The notes under the pieces were generated by a model. The model saw nothing but the letters and a program-made list of their open reading frames with translations, was not told the DNA's origin and did not search any database. From assembly GCF_000788395.1 (NCBI RefSeq), contig NZ_CP009889.1:868001-932000 (forward strand): DNA of 64,000 nt, given 5' to 3'. The position numbers were made by a program, and so were the translations under genes. How positions within the stretch are numbered: the stretch's first letter is position 1; every line of letters begins with the position of its first letter. This DNA comes from Pseudoalteromonas piratica. GTDB taxonomy: Bacteria > Pseudomonadota > Gammaproteobacteria > Enterobacterales > Alteromonadaceae. Below, in pieces: positions 28,423 through 39,440 of the stretch.

Positions 28423-28874
28423 TGTTAAAAAAACCTTTTTCTGTATTGGTTGTAATTCAAAATACTCGCAATGAGTTTTTGTTAATTCAACGAGCCGATG
28501 ATGCTGCATTTTGGCAATCTGTCACAGGGTGTATCGAAGATAATGAAACCCCGCTTCAATGTGCTTACCGAGAAGTGTTTGAAGAAACTGGTATTAACTG
28601 TGAGGACTTGGGTTATACAATTGTTGACTTAGACATAACGAATTATTACGACATTCGTAAAGATTGGCGCCATCGTTATGAATCAGGAAGTATCACTAAC
28701 ACGGAGTATGTATTTTACCTAAAGGTAGAGACAGACACTGCAATTACTCTAGACCCAAATGAACATACCGATTTTGTATGGCTCGACTTTAAAACTGCCT
28801 ATACACGTTTTTACTCTAAAACAAATAAAGAAGCAGCAGAATTAATCTTTAAAAATCAAAACTGTAAACTTTAA
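28422..28874 (+). CDS. nudB: dihydroneopterin triphosphate diphosphatase (Nudix)
   Basis: 150 residues from ATG 28422. The Nudix box is GCIEDNETPLQCAYREVFEE followed by TGI, and the family-specific phrases FWQSVTG, WRHRYESGSITNTEYVF and HTDFVWLDF match NudB, which removes pyrophosphate from dihydroneopterin triphosphate in folate synthesis. A TTG at 28407 would lengthen it by five residues without a better ribosome site. Confidence 0.88.
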   Translation: MLKKPFSVLVVIQNTRNEFLLIQRADDAAFWQSVTGCIEDNETPLQCAYREVFEETGINCEDLGYTIVDLDITNYYDIRKDWRHRYESGSITNTEYVFYLKVETDTAITLDPNEHTDFVWLDFKTAYTRFYSKTNKEAAELIFKNQNCKL

Positions 28875-29026
28875 TAACCACTTTTGTTATTTCATAATAA
28901 TTAGATACACATAAAAGGTACAAATATAATTGCGTTAGCCGATTTATATCGTAGACTTTAGCAAATATTTGCCATTATTCAGTTGGAATAATGTGCATGA
29001 TTAATGGACAAGAACTAGGGATAGCT

Positions 29027-32000
29027 ATGACTTCTTTACCTTTATCTTTTCGCCAACGCTTTGCCAATATTAACCTATCTAAAAAATTAACCCTTTCATT
29101 TTTAGTTGTCGCAGTTATTCCGTTGTTAATTGTATTTCTTCTTGCGTACTATAACTCATCCAACGCAATAAAAGAGCAAGTTTACAACCAGCTATCAGCG
29201 ATTAGTAGTATCAAACAAAGCGCATTAAAGCGTTATTTCAAACAAGTGGAATTCAAACTCATCACCACTGCATTAAGTCCAACTACACAAGCGGCAGCAG
29301 ATCAATTTATATCTGCTTATGAAGATGTTAATACTGATAACTATTCACGGAATGCGTTAGAACAATACTATCAAAATGTGTTCTTTGAGGAATTTAAAAA
29401 GCAAAATCCTGAAGTTAATATATTAGAAATTAATTTTAACACATTAGATAAACGTACAGTTGCACTGCAAACACGCTATATAACCGAAAACACACATCCG
29501 TTAGGTAATAAGCAGCTTCTCAATAGTAGTGCTGTGAATGATAGTTATGACAAAGCGCATAGCTTATACCATGAGTACTTTGCTAATTTGACTCAGTACT
29601 ACGACTTCTATGACCTCTTTATTGTGGATAATAATTCAGGTGAAATTGTTTATTCTGTATATAAAGAACTTGATTTTGCAACCTCATTACTCAGTGGTCC
29701 CTATAAAAATAGCAACCTTGCTGATGTATTTAATAAAGCATTGGACTTAACAGAAAAAGGCGCAATAGCGTTTACAGATTACCAACAATATTACCCTTCA
29801 TATAACGCCCCAGCGAGTTTTGTTGCTATGCAAATAAACAGCGAAGCGACGCTTATTTTTCAATTGTCTATTGATGCATTAAATACCATTATGAGCGAAC
29901 GAGATGGGCTTGGTGAAAGTGGAGAAACTTACTTGGTAGGACAAGATCAACTCATGCGTTCAGACTCTTACCTAGACCCTACCAACCATTCTGTTATTAA
30001 TTCATTCAAATTTCCTGAAAAAGGAAAGGTAAATACTATTGCTAGCCAACAGGCATTAAAGGGTAATAGTGGGCAAAAAATTATTGATGATTACAACGGC
30101 AACCCGGTTCTTTCTTCTTATCAACCTCTTACTATTTTTGACGTGAATTGGGCTTTAATCGCTGAAATTGATGAAAGTGAAGCCTTTGCTGCGGTTGATA
30201 AACTCGCGTTGTTATTATCGATTGTTTTGATTATCGTGATTGCCACAATTGCAATATTAGCCCCTAAATTTGCAAATTACTTATCATCACCTATCAAACG
30301 ATTGTCTCTTCTTATTAAAAATGTAGAACAAACCGGTGATTTTTCAGTACGCTCTCAAAATATAAATAAAGACGAAATTGGTGAAACCGCGCTTGCATTT
30401 AATAATTTGCTTGCAAGTTTACAAACATCTATCGCAGACACTAACAACGTAATGCAACAACTCGCCAAGGGTAATTTTAAAACGCGTATTAATACTGAAT
30501 GTAAAGGTGAACTTGATTTACTGAAACGTGCAACAAACGACAGCGCTGAGGCACTCGATAATGCAATGTGTGAATTAAATACCGTTGTGGATGCGATGTC
30601 CCAAGGCATTTTTGATAAACACATTACCTCATCAATGTCAGGCGATTTAGATACATTAAAAATTAATATTAACTCCACTCTCTCTAATCTTGATATTGCG
30701 ATAAACGATATAGTCTGTGTTATGCAATCAATGGCTGAAGGCGACTTTACGCAGCATGTTAACGTTGAGTGTAATGGCAAGCTTGAGCTACTAAAATCAG
30801 GTATCAACCAGTCTGTAACAAGTATAAACAATGCAATTTCGACTATTGATAATACAATGGCTGAACTCAGTGCCGGTAATTTAGAAACCCAAATTGAAGA
30901 AAAACTTGATGGTCAGTTAGGGTCACTTAAAAATAACATCAATCACACGATTTCAAATATATCCACCGTTATTAATGAAATTTCTTTTGTTATGGCCTCC
31001 GTTAGTGAAGGTAACTTTAATTCTCAGGTAGAAAGTGAAATGACAGGCCAATTTAATCGTTTAAAAAATGATGTTAATAACAGTATTCAATCTGTTAATC
31101 TGGCCATTATAAACATTAGTAAAGTAATGACTGGCATTAGCCAAGGCAATTACAATCAATCTATTGATTCCGAGATGAAAGGTCAGCTCAACGAGTTAAA
31201 ACATCATATAAATTCATCGGTAGAAAGCGTAAATGAAGTTATCGCCTCCTTAAGCATTGTTGCAGGAGCGATGAATAAAGGTGATTTTACGCAATTTATA
31301 GAACTCGATTTTAAAGGTGATTTAGCGCAGTTAAAGCATGATATAAACGAAGCAATTTCATCAACCTCGAGTGCAATCAAACAAGTATCTGAGAGCTTAG
31401 AGGCACTCGCTAAAGGCGACTTGACTAAACAGATGCATGGTAACTACGCAGGCATATTCAACCAACTTCAATTAAACATCAATCAAACAACAAGGCAGTT
31501 AATTGATGTAATCAGTAAAATACAATCTTCGGCTGAAGAAGTTAAGCAGTGTGCTAAAGAGATATCACTAAGTAATACAGAAATAAGTGAACGCACAGAG
31601 GAGCAAGCTGCAAGCCTTGAACAAGCAAGTGCGAGTACTAAAACCATGCTTGAAGAAGTTTATGGTGTGGTAGAGCAATCAAAAAATGCAGTGCAACAAA
31701 GTACTTGCGCCACTCAAACTGCAAAACAAGGTAAAATACTCTCAGAGCAAACACGAGACTCCATCGAAGATGTTGAGAAGTCGAGTAAGAGTATTAATGA
31801 AATCGTCGAAGTTATTGATGGTTTGGCGTTTCAAACCAATCTACTTGCTCTCAATGCTGCAGTTGAAGCAGCAAGAGCAGGTGAAAACGGACGAGGCTTT
31901 GCAGTGGTTGCAAACGAAGTAAGAGAACTTGCAAGCAGAAGTGCTAAATCAGCAAAACAAATTCGCGATATCATTTCTGATAGTAATGATAAAGTACAAC

Positions 32001-32329
32001 TTGGCAGTGAACTTGCTGTGTCTTCTGGGGAAAAACTCAATCAAATTGTTGAAAGGGTTGAGGAAGTTAATCAAAGTATACATCATATTAGTGATAGCTC
32101 AGAGAATCAAAGTAATAGCTTAAAAGAAGTCGATGTAGTTGTGCAGCGGTTGGCTACAATCGTGCAACAAAATTCAGCCATTACGGAAGAAACTATGGCT
32201 GCAGCGAATTTAATGGCTGACAGAGCTTCGAATATGAATAATTTATTGGCCTATTTCACGACTGAACAAACAGATACACGTCTTGAAACCAAGCGAGGCG
32301 AACTGCTATTAGAGAGTCAATACGCCTAA
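29027..32329 (+). CDS. methyl-accepting chemotaxis protein with poly-HAMP array
   Basis: 1100 residues from ATG 29027 (AGGG 7 bases upstream; an ATG at 28991 lacks a good site). TM1 about 18-38, a Cache-like periplasmic sensor (about 40-385), TM2 about 391-412, a canonical HAMP ([18 protein letters not shown] through [16 protein letters not shown]), eight more HAMP-like units of exactly 45 residues (about 466-825), then the signalling domain with tip [20 protein letters not shown] and [20 protein letters not shown]. No NWETF-type tether at the C-terminus. Senses an unknown ligand and controls CheA. Confidence 0.93.
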   Translation: MTSLPLSFRQRFANINLSKKLTLSFLVVAVIPLLIVFLLAYYNSSNAIKEQVYNQLSAISSIKQSALKRYFKQVEFKLITTALSPTTQAAADQFISAYEDVNTDNYSRNALEQYYQNVFFEEFKKQNPEVNILEINFNTLDKRTVALQTRYITENTHPLGNKQLLNSSAVNDSYDKAHSLYHEYFANLTQYYDFYDLFIVDNNSGEIVYSVYKELDFATSLLSGPYKNSNLADVFNKALDLTEKGAIAFTDYQQYYPSYNAPASFVAMQINSEATLIFQLSIDALNTIMSERDGLGESGETYLVGQDQLMRSDSYLDPTNHSVINSFKFPEKGKVNTIASQQALKGNSGQKIIDDYNGNPVLSSYQPLTIFDVNWALIAEIDESEAFAAVDKLALLLSIVLIIVIATIAILAPKFANYLSSPIKRLSLLIKNVEQTGDFSVRSQNINKDEIGETALAFNNLLASLQTSIADTNNVMQQLAKGNFKTRINTECKGELDLLKRATNDSAEALDNAMCELNTVVDAMSQGIFDKHITSSMSGDLDTLKININSTLSNLDIAINDIVCVMQSMAEGDFTQHVNVECNGKLELLKSGINQSVTSINNAISTIDNTMAELSAGNLETQIEEKLDGQLGSLKNNINHTISNISTVINEISFVMASVSEGNFNSQVESEMTGQFNRLKNDVNNSIQSVNLAIINISKVMTGISQGNYNQSIDSEMKGQLNELKHHINSSVESVNEVIASLSIVAGAMNKGDFTQFIELDFKGDLAQLKHDINEAISSTSSAIKQVSESLEALAKGDLTKQMHGNYAGIFNQLQLNINQTTRQLIDVISKIQSSAEEVKQCAKEISLSNTEISERTEEQAASLEQASASTKTMLEEVYGVVEQSKNAVQQSTCATQTAKQGKILSEQTRDSIEDVEKSSKSINEIVEVIDGLAFQTNLLALNAAVEAARAGENGRGFAVVANEVRELASRSAKSAKQIRDIISDSNDKVQLGSELAVSSGEKLNQIVERVEEVNQSIHHISDSSENQSNSLKEVDVVVQRLATIVQQNSAITEETMAAANLMADRASNMNNLLAYFTTEQTDTRLETKRGELLLESQYA
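30422..31501 (+). repeat. eight tandem 45-codon HAMP-like units inside the chemoreceptor
   Basis: The anchor motif (hydrophobic)-(A/S)-x-G-(N/D/I)-(F/Y/L) starts at 30461, 30596, 30731, 30866, 31001, 31136, 31271 and 31406: every interval is exactly 135 bases. Each unit also carries a G-x-(L/F)-x-x-L-(K/Q) motif 11 residues later and an (I/T)-N-x-(S/T) helix. The DNA is diverged, so the register is kept by protein structure and not by recent duplication. Confidence 0.9.
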
Positions 32330-32351
32330 TCTTTATGCCGGAAACAAAGTG

Positions 32352-32780
32352 TTATCGGTTAAACTTTGTTTCTAAAATGACCGAAGACGTTGTTCGTTCA
32401 ACACCTTCTAAATTACCGATTAAATCTAAGGTATGGCTTAATTGCTCGAGAGACTCCTCTTCAACAATCGCAATTAAGTCATATTCGCCACTAATTGCAT
32501 AGAGTTGTGTAATCGCCGTAAAACGTTTTAATTCAACATTGGTTTGTGTTGTTAGCTTTTGTTTTACTTTAATCGAAACATGTGCACTTACCCTATTTTG
32601 CAGATAAGCCTCACTCAATTTCACTGAATATCCTGTTATTACACCCGAGCTTTCCAATCGAGCTAATCGATTTTGTATGGTTGAACGGCTTAAAGCGAGC
32701 TTCCGAGAGAGGTCTGAAACGCTTAACCTTGCATTTTCTTTTAGCGCATTTATTAAGCTTTTATCTGCATCAGTGAGCAT
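32352..32780 (-). CDS. Lrp/AsnC-family transcriptional regulator
   Basis: 142 residues from ATG 32780; upstream in-frame codons give a poorly coding extension. Helix-turn-helix near residues 20-45 (ARLSVSDLSRKLALSRSTIQ, NRLARLESSGVITGY), followed by the RAM/AsnC ligand-binding domain (VSAHVSIKVKQ, YAISGEYDLIAIVEEESLEQ). Divergent from the ast operon with about 138 bases between the starts, suggesting control of arginine use and of itself (inference). Confidence 0.88.
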   Translation of the reverse strand: MLTDADKSLINALKENARLSVSDLSRKLALSRSTIQNRLARLESSGVITGYSVKLSEAYLQNRVSAHVSIKVKQKLTTQTNVELKRFTAITQLYAISGEYDLIAIVEEESLEQLSHTLDLIGNLEGVERTTSSVILETKFNR

Positions 32781-32825
32781 AATGATAATTGGATTGGTTA
32801 TTTTGATAAATTTTAACGCCAATTT

Positions 32826-32861
32826 GGTTAATTTTAAACTACAAAATGGCACCAATTAACC
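32826..32861. promoter_or_regulatory. inverted repeat between Lrp-type gene and astC
   Basis: GGTTAATT at 32826-32833 and AATTAACC at 32854-32861, about two helical turns apart, in the shared promoter region. AT-rich inverted arms of this sort suit an Lrp-type octamer, but the assignment is by position only. Confidence 0.35.
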
Positions 32862-32882
32862 CAATAATGGATAAATAATTAA

Positions 32883-34124
<1,242 letters not shown>

Positions 34125-34138
34125 GAACCTAGTTGGTT

Positions 34139-35161
34139 ATGTTAGTATTAAGACCAATTAAAACAGATGACTTTGCTGCTTTGAAAGAAGTAGCAAAGGC
34201 TTCTGGCCATGGCTTTACTTCATTGCCTGTTTGCGACGATTTACTCGAACGTAAAATTGCACGCGCGGTAGATAGCTTCAACAAACAAGTAGAGTCACCA
34301 CAAGATGAAGGTTACCTATTTGTTTTAGAAGATACCCAAAGCAAAGAAATTGTTGGTACCACTGCAATTGAAGCGGCAGTAGGCTTAGACGTGCCACTTT
34401 ACCATTACCATATGGGTAAAACAGTGCATCACTCTAGCACATTAGGCGTTTACAATACGGTTGATATTCTAAGTATGTGTAACGACTATACAGGTGCTAC
34501 TGAAATATGTACCTTATTCTTAAAAGAATCTCATCGTAGTGGCTTAGCAGGACGCTTTCTTTCCCGAATTCGTTTTTTGTTTATGGCACAACATCAACAA
34601 CGTTTTTCAAACCGTGTTATCGCTGAAATGCGAGGTGTCTCAGATTCTCATGGCCATTCGCCATTTTGGCAGTGGTTACAAGAACACTTTTTTACAATCG
34701 ACTTCCCAACAGCCGACCATTTAATTGGCACAGGTAACAAGGTCTTTATCTCTGAGTTGATGCCTAAATACCCAATCTACGCTAATTTACTGAGCGAGGA
34801 TGCACAAAAGGTTATTGGTAAAGTGCACGATAAAACAAAACCTGCACTTAGATTGTTAGAAAAGGAAGGATTTGAATTCCGCGGTTATGTTGACCTTTTT
34901 GATGCCGGGCCAACCGTTGAAGCGCAACTCGATAACATTAAAAGCGTTAGAGACAGTCGCTTACTTACAGTAGAGATTGGTGACCAACAAAGTGTTGACA
35001 CTTTTGCAATTTCAAACTTAGAAGTAAATGAATTCAAGGCAGTATTCAGTTGTAATATTGCGATTAATGAAAGCTCAGATACGGCAATTATTTCACAAGA
35101 GATTGCCACTGCAATCGGTGTATCCGCTGGGCAGTCAATTAGAGTTTTAAAATTAAGTTAG
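34139..35161 (+). CDS. astA: arginine N-succinyltransferase
   Basis: 340 residues from ATG 34139 (the TTG at 34133 only adds two residues). Matches AstA: LVLRPIKTDDFAALKEVAKA, SGHGFTSLP, YHYHMGKTVHHSSTLGVYN, CTLFLKESHRSGLAGRFLSR, HGHSPFWQWLQEHFF. First step of the AST pathway: succinyl-CoA plus L-arginine. It follows astC after 14 bases. Confidence 0.93.
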   Translation: MLVLRPIKTDDFAALKEVAKASGHGFTSLPVCDDLLERKIARAVDSFNKQVESPQDEGYLFVLEDTQSKEIVGTTAIEAAVGLDVPLYHYHMGKTVHHSSTLGVYNTVDILSMCNDYTGATEICTLFLKESHRSGLAGRFLSRIRFLFMAQHQQRFSNRVIAEMRGVSDSHGHSPFWQWLQEHFFTIDFPTADHLIGTGNKVFISELMPKYPIYANLLSEDAQKVIGKVHDKTKPALRLLEKEGFEFRGYVDLFDAGPTVEAQLDNIKSVRDSRLLTVEIGDQQSVDTFAISNLEVNEFKAVFSCNIAINESSDTAIISQEIATAIGVSAGQSIRVLKLS

Positions 35162-35233
35162 GTCGTGCTTAAACCTACTTTAATCAACTAATTAGATGGC
35201 AAAAAATACTGCTATCACTTTAAAGGTAACATT

Positions 35234-36037
35234 ATGCACAACAATGTAGACACATTATTCGACCATTTATGGAATAGTTACTTAGAGGTAACCCCATCAG
35301 CTGTAAAAATCCATAAATTACTTGGTGACACACAGCAAAGTGATGTAATTAATGACCATATTGCGTTAAGAACATTTAACATTGAGAAAGTTGGTCTAGA
35401 AAAATTAGCGCAACACTTTTTGGCTGTTGGTTACACAGAATGTGGTGAGTACCACTTCGAAGCTAAAAAACTATATGCAAAACACTTTGAACACAGCGAT
35501 CCAACAAAGCCAAAGGTATTTATTTCTGAATTACTTGTTGAAAAGTTTTCACCGGAATTACAAAAAACAATTCACGAGCTTGTAGAACAAATTGATGATG
35601 CCGCAGTAACAGCAGAAAACTTCTTATACTCAGGTACACATTGGCAAATTGATTCGGATACTTACCAGCAATTACTTGCTGAGTCAGAATACGCTGCGTG
35701 GACAGCAGCATGGGGTTACCGTGCAAATCACTTTACAGTTAGCATTAATCATTTAGCTAACTTTGATACTATTGAAGCAGTAAACACAACATTAAAAGAA
35801 GCTGGTTTTGAATTAAACAGCTCTGGCGGTGAAATTAAAGGTTCACCAGAAGTATTGCTTGAGCAATCATCAACACTTGCGGATAAAGCTGAAGTGACAT
35901 TCAGCGACGGTGTTAAAGCTATTCCTAGTTGTTTCTATGAATTTGCATTGCGTTATCTTAAGCCAGATGGCGAAATCTATACAGGTTTTGTTGCAGCATC
36001 GGCAGACAAGATATTTGAAAGTACCAACGCGCGTTAA
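35234..36037 (+). CDS. DUF1338 family protein (2-oxoadipate dioxygenase/decarboxylase-like)
   Basis: 267 residues of the DUF1338/HglS-YdcJ superfamily (VOC-like metal enzymes). Candidate metal ligands: His in NDHIALRTF, Glu in the strand KVFISELL, and Glu in IPSCFYEFALRY; RANHFTVSINHL and YTGFVAASADKIFESTN are family phrases. HglS itself converts 2-oxoadipate to 2-hydroxyglutarate (established); this shorter form next to ast genes may act on a related 2-oxoacid (inference). 72 bases after astA, before a strong terminator. Confidence 0.8.
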   Translation: MHNNVDTLFDHLWNSYLEVTPSAVKIHKLLGDTQQSDVINDHIALRTFNIEKVGLEKLAQHFLAVGYTECGEYHFEAKKLYAKHFEHSDPTKPKVFISELLVEKFSPELQKTIHELVEQIDDAAVTAENFLYSGTHWQIDSDTYQQLLAESEYAAWTAAWGYRANHFTVSINHLANFDTIEAVNTTLKEAGFELNSSGGEIKGSPEVLLEQSSTLADKAEVTFSDGVKAIPSCFYEFALRYLKPDGEIYTGFVAASADKIFESTNAR

Positions 36038-36056
36038 TTTAATTAACAAGCACAAT

Positions 36057-36084
36057 AAAAAACGAGCACTTTGCTCGTTTTTTT
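36057..36084 (+). terminator. terminator of the ast operon
   Basis: AAAACGAGCA, CTT loop, TGCTCGTTTT, followed by a run of Ts, 19 bases after the DUF1338 stop. Confidence 0.88.
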
Positions 36085-36173
36085 ATTTCAACATAACTAT
36101 ACTTGATTTAGCAGTAATTAATTGAAGCCTGTTTTCTATGTTTTTGAAAAATAATGAAAGATACAATTGCTAA

Positions 36174-36917
36174 ATGAAATATACCTTCTTATTGCTGTTT
36201 TTTATATCCACCCAATTAAGCGCTAAAATCAAAAAAGTGGATATCTACACTTATCATGATATGCCACCTTATGTAATTAATTTACAAAAAGAAACAGGCC
36301 TTTATTTTGATTTTGTAAAACTATTAAATCAAATGAACTCAGGTTATTCGTTTAACTTAATCTTCATTCCTCGTAAACGCTTAGATTACCGATTAGCACA
36401 AAATAAACTAGATGGCATTGTCATTGGTGTTAACCCAAAATGGTTTAAAGATGCTAATCAAACACGCTACTTCTGGTCCGCTTCTATCATGCAAGATAAG
36501 GATGTATTTGTTAGTTTAAGCGCTAAACCTGTTAAGGTTTCAAAATTTAGCGACTTGACAGATTTACGTGTTGGTGGGATCCGTGGCTTTCGCTATATAG
36601 GTATTGATGAGTTAGTAGCACAACACAAACTGAACCGTGTTGATACGCAGACTGAAACTCAACTATTTGATATGTTGACAAAAGAACGTGTTGATACGGC
36701 TATTTTGAGTATCTATACATTTTATTATCTGAGTAAGAACAGGGCATCTGATTACTATATCGCTGAGCAGCAACACGATAACTTTTCACGCCACTTTATG
36801 TTGCCAAAACAGAATAATGAAGCGCTCTACACTAGTTTAAATCGCATGATTGAAAGTGAAGACTTCATGAAAAACTGGAATAAAATGTTACTTAGCTATA
36901 CTATGCCAATTCGCTAA
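36174..36917 (+). CDS. periplasmic solute-binding-like protein (SBP family 3 type)
   Basis: 247 residues: signal peptide MKYTFLLLFFISTQLSAKIK, then the two-lobe binding-protein pattern (VDIYTYHDMPPYVINLQKET with GLYFDFVKLLNQM; DGIVIGVNPKWF; LTDLRVGGIRGFRYIG; ERVDTAILSIYTFYYL). No transporter genes adjoin, so it may be an orphan sensor-type binding protein, as is common in Alteromonadales and Vibrio. Ligand unknown. Followed by a small membrane protein gene after 18 bases. Confidence 0.78.
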   Translation: MKYTFLLLFFISTQLSAKIKKVDIYTYHDMPPYVINLQKETGLYFDFVKLLNQMNSGYSFNLIFIPRKRLDYRLAQNKLDGIVIGVNPKWFKDANQTRYFWSASIMQDKDVFVSLSAKPVKVSKFSDLTDLRVGGIRGFRYIGIDELVAQHKLNRVDTQTETQLFDMLTKERVDTAILSIYTFYYLSKNRASDYYIAEQQHDNFSRHFMLPKQNNEALYTSLNRMIESEDFMKNWNKMLLSYTMPIR

Positions 36918-36935
36918 CTTGTATATTTTCTTTTC

Positions 36936-37334
36936 ATGTCCAAAACCACGCTAATTTTTATTTTATTATTCATTGTAAGTTGCTGTGGTTTATTACTTTT
37001 GATTGACGCGCCAATGCTTCAATATTCTCATGAATTTTTATGGCATGTCCCTTACCGTTCTTTTTTTATTATGCTGATATTGGTTTTGATATCCTCGATT
37101 GGCAAAATACTCGCCGGACAAAGCTTATTTGAACAAGGTATCGCAAATTTAGGCTTATATGGCGCACTTTCTTGGTTTCCTGTGTCACTTATTTTTTCGG
37201 GTAATGTTAGAAATATCTTCAGCGCAAGTAGCCTGGTTACCTATGATACTTGGCTTATTTTTAGTTTCATTCCAATAATGTGCACCTTGCTCCTTGGCTG
37301 TTTAGCGTTAATAAAATACTTATTTAACAATTAG
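36936..37334 (+). CDS. four-helix membrane protein, function unknown
   Basis: 132 residues with four hydrophobic segments at about 4-22, 40-59, 68-88 and 105-129. I recognise no family. It follows the binding-protein gene by 18 bases and so is probably co-transcribed, and its end overlaps the converging EEP-like gene by 4 bases. Weak Shine-Dalgarno. Confidence 0.65.
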   Translation: MSKTTLIFILLFIVSCCGLLLLIDAPMLQYSHEFLWHVPYRSFFIMLILVLISSIGKILAGQSLFEQGIANLGLYGALSWFPVSLIFSGNVRNIFSASSLVTYDTWLIFSFIPIMCTLLLGCLALIKYLFNN

Positions 37335-38314
37335 GTATTATTTTGAAGTGCCAATTCATATATCACCATGTTATGTAAGCCACCTAGTATTGAATTACTT
37401 TCTAAATTACTCAGCTTTAAACGATAACTATAAAAACAGTGGCTTGTATTAATCGCGCCAAAATTACCAAGTAATTTAAGTGTATTATTAAAATACCAGT
37501 TACCGTAAACGCCTAATGAAGCCGCGCACGAACGGTAATTATCTAGCATCGGAAAATGTCTTGACCACACTGATGTATAAAGTTCACTGATAATTAATGA
37601 GTATGGCGAAACTGTATTATTCGTATTTTCCATAGTCTCAAGCGTGTTAAGCATCAAATTCCTGCGTTGCCAATGGAGTTTTGACGCTGGCTCCGGTGGG
37701 TGCATAACTGTTAATTTTACTGTCTGATCTTTTACAAATAGTTTCAGTTCTATTATATCGCCTCTTTCATCTAAAAACGTATTGCGTCTTTTCGATTGAA
37801 TTGCAAATTTTGTAATGATGGCAATATTACTTGCTAATCCCTCTTTTTGTCGTAAGCCATAACTAAACTTACCTTTACTCAAATCCTTAAGATAAGATTT
37901 ATGAAGATCGTTTACATTAAATAGCACAATAATGTCTTTGTCTAACTGAGTCAGTAAGTCATAAATAGGGGGTAATGATTGAGAGATTTCAGTGTCGAAC
38001 GTATATTGTACAATTGAGAATTTCCGTACGTCAGAGCGAGTTTTTATTTGTTCTTTTTGTTCAGATAAAAAATCAAAATTTACATAGCCACTAAAATTTG
38101 CGGAGATAACTAACCCATTAATCACTAATAGTGTGAGCATTAACGAGCGGTTCCACATACCTAAAGCAATGCTTAATAAAACCGAAAACAATGCTAATTG
38201 AACTTGCAAATTGGTGATCAGATCTAATTGATAAATATTTTTGAATACATCAACACGTGGTGTTAATTGACCTAAAAACATCACGAAGATAATAAAAACG
38301 ATCAGTGTCCGCAC
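37331..38314 (-). CDS. membrane-anchored EEP-fold protein lacking catalytic residues
   Basis: 327 residues, GTG start. Three N-terminal membrane segments (about 2-14, 35-52, 57-72) precede an endonuclease/exonuclease/phosphatase-like domain, the usual architecture of bacterial membrane EEP proteins. But the expected metal Glu is lost (DIIVLFNVND), the GDFN motif is ISELYTS before VWSRHFPML, and the terminal SDH is replaced by GLHNMV. A His-Pro-x-x-P remains (VMHPPEPASKLHWQRRN). I read it as a pseudoenzyme; family assignment is by pattern only. Confidence 0.6.
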   Translation of the reverse strand: MRTLIVFIIFVMFLGQLTPRVDVFKNIYQLDLITNLQVQLALFSVLLSIALGMWNRSLMLTLLVINGLVISANFSGYVNFDFLSEQKEQIKTRSDVRKFSIVQYTFDTEISQSLPPIYDLLTQLDKDIIVLFNVNDLHKSYLKDLSKGKFSYGLRQKEGLASNIAIITKFAIQSKRRNTFLDERGDIIELKLFVKDQTVKLTVMHPPEPASKLHWQRRNLMLNTLETMENTNNTVSPYSLIISELYTSVWSRHFPMLDNYRSCAASLGVYGNWYFNNTLKLLGNFGAINTSHCFYSYRLKLSNLESNSILGGLHNMVIYELALQNNT

Positions 38315-38419
38315 AGTTCAATCTCATGAACAAATAATGTGAAAGTTTAGTCCACACTGTGCTTAAATGCTTAATTTTTATCTACTCTTATGTGCTGAGG
38401 TAACTGAATTGGAAATGCT

Positions 38420-38442
38420 AGGTGGGTTAATAAAACCCACCT
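38420..38442 (-). terminator. hairpin after rluF
   Basis: AGGTGGGTT and AACCCACCT form a 9-bp perfect stem, 6 bases past the rluF stop on the minus strand. No T-tract follows, so efficiency is doubtful. Confidence 0.45.
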
Positions 38443-38448
38443 TGAAGG

Positions 38449-39324
38449 TTATTTGCGTTTTAATGTGAGTGTACCCGAAATACGCTTTCTACTATCAGAA
38501 CTTTGCGTCTTTGCAGGTGTTGATTGACGTGGCTGTCGCTTTTTAGCTGACGATTTATCATCACTCTTTTTATGACCAGATCTTTTATTTTCATCTATTG
38601 AACGTTCTTGTGTTTTACTTGAATGTTCGATAGAGGAGTTGATTTGTGCCATTTCATCATCAGTTAAAAAGCGCCATTGACCAACGGGTAAATCATTTAA
38701 CGACACATTCATAATTCTAACGCGTTTCAGTTTGGTAACTTCATAACCTAAATATTCACACATTCTACGGATCTGACGGTTTAGCCCTTGAGTAAGAATA
38801 ATGTTAAATCGTTTTTTCCCGAGCTGTTTTACTTTACATGGCTTTGTTACTGTATCAAGTATCGGAATGCCAGCACCCATTTTTTTTATAAAATGTTGGT
38901 CAATCTCTTTGTCGACGGTAACGATATATTCTTTCTCATGATTATTACCGGCTCGCAAAATTTTATTAACTATGTCACCTTCATTGGTAAGAAATATAAG
39001 CCCTTCAGATGGTCTATCTAAGCGCCCTATTGGAAATATGCGGTCTTTGTAGTTAACAGCAGAAACAATATTACTTTTAATCTTTTTTTCTGTAGTACAG
39101 GTGATACCCACAGGCTTGTTGTATGCTATGTAGACACGTTTAGGCTTCGCTTTCAACGTTTTGCCATTCACGATAACGTCATCTTTATCTGAAACCTTTA
39201 ATCCCATCTCAGCAACATGACCGTTTACAGTGACTTTGCCTTGTGCAATTAATGTATCTGCTTCTCTTCGAGAACAGATACCTGTTTCACTTATGTATTT
39301 ATTTAAACGCTTTAATTCACTCAT
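38449..39324 (-). CDS. rluF: 23S rRNA/tRNA pseudouridine synthase RluF
   Basis: 291 residues. S4-like RNA-binding domain ([20 protein letters not shown]), catalytic motif [20 protein letters not shown] with the essential Asp, then [33 protein letters not shown] and [11 protein letters not shown], all matching RluF (23S U2604 and tRNA-Tyr U35 in E. coli). The last 60 residues are a Lys/Ser/Arg-rich basic tail, as in E. coli RluF. Confidence 0.9.
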   Translation of the reverse strand: MSELKRLNKYISETGICSRREADTLIAQGKVTVNGHVAEMGLKVSDKDDVIVNGKTLKAKPKRVYIAYNKPVGITCTTEKKIKSNIVSAVNYKDRIFPIGRLDRPSEGLIFLTNEGDIVNKILRAGNNHEKEYIVTVDKEIDQHFIKKMGAGIPILDTVTKPCKVKQLGKKRFNIILTQGLNRQIRRMCEYLGYEVTKLKRVRIMNVSLNDLPVGQWRFLTDDEMAQINSSIEHSSKTQERSIDENKRSGHKKSDDKSSAKKRQPRQSTPAKTQSSDSRKRISGTLTLKRK

Positions 39325-39440
39325 AACTTTAAGCTTTAAATTATTTGCGCGTATTGTAAAACAGCTAATACAAAAAGGCTTGCCTTTTCTCGGTATGCTC
39401 TACCATGCTAGAATTATTCTTTTAAAAGATTCTGTTTTCT

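Noticed and set aside
28919..28945. Flagellar sigma-28 promoter (TACAAATA-N11-GCCGATTT) before the chemoreceptor
   Set aside because: The -10 matches 6 of 8 but the -35 is poor; not strong enough to list as a feature.
30355..30831. 158-codon minus-strand frame inside the poly-HAMP region
   Set aside because: Shadow of the chemoreceptor coding strand; no ribosome site and low-complexity product that follows the 135-base repeat.
30422..31501. Regular 135-base spacing as a possible CRISPR or DNA tandem repeat
   Set aside because: Nucleotide sequence is diverged between units; only protein motifs recur, so it is a protein repeat.
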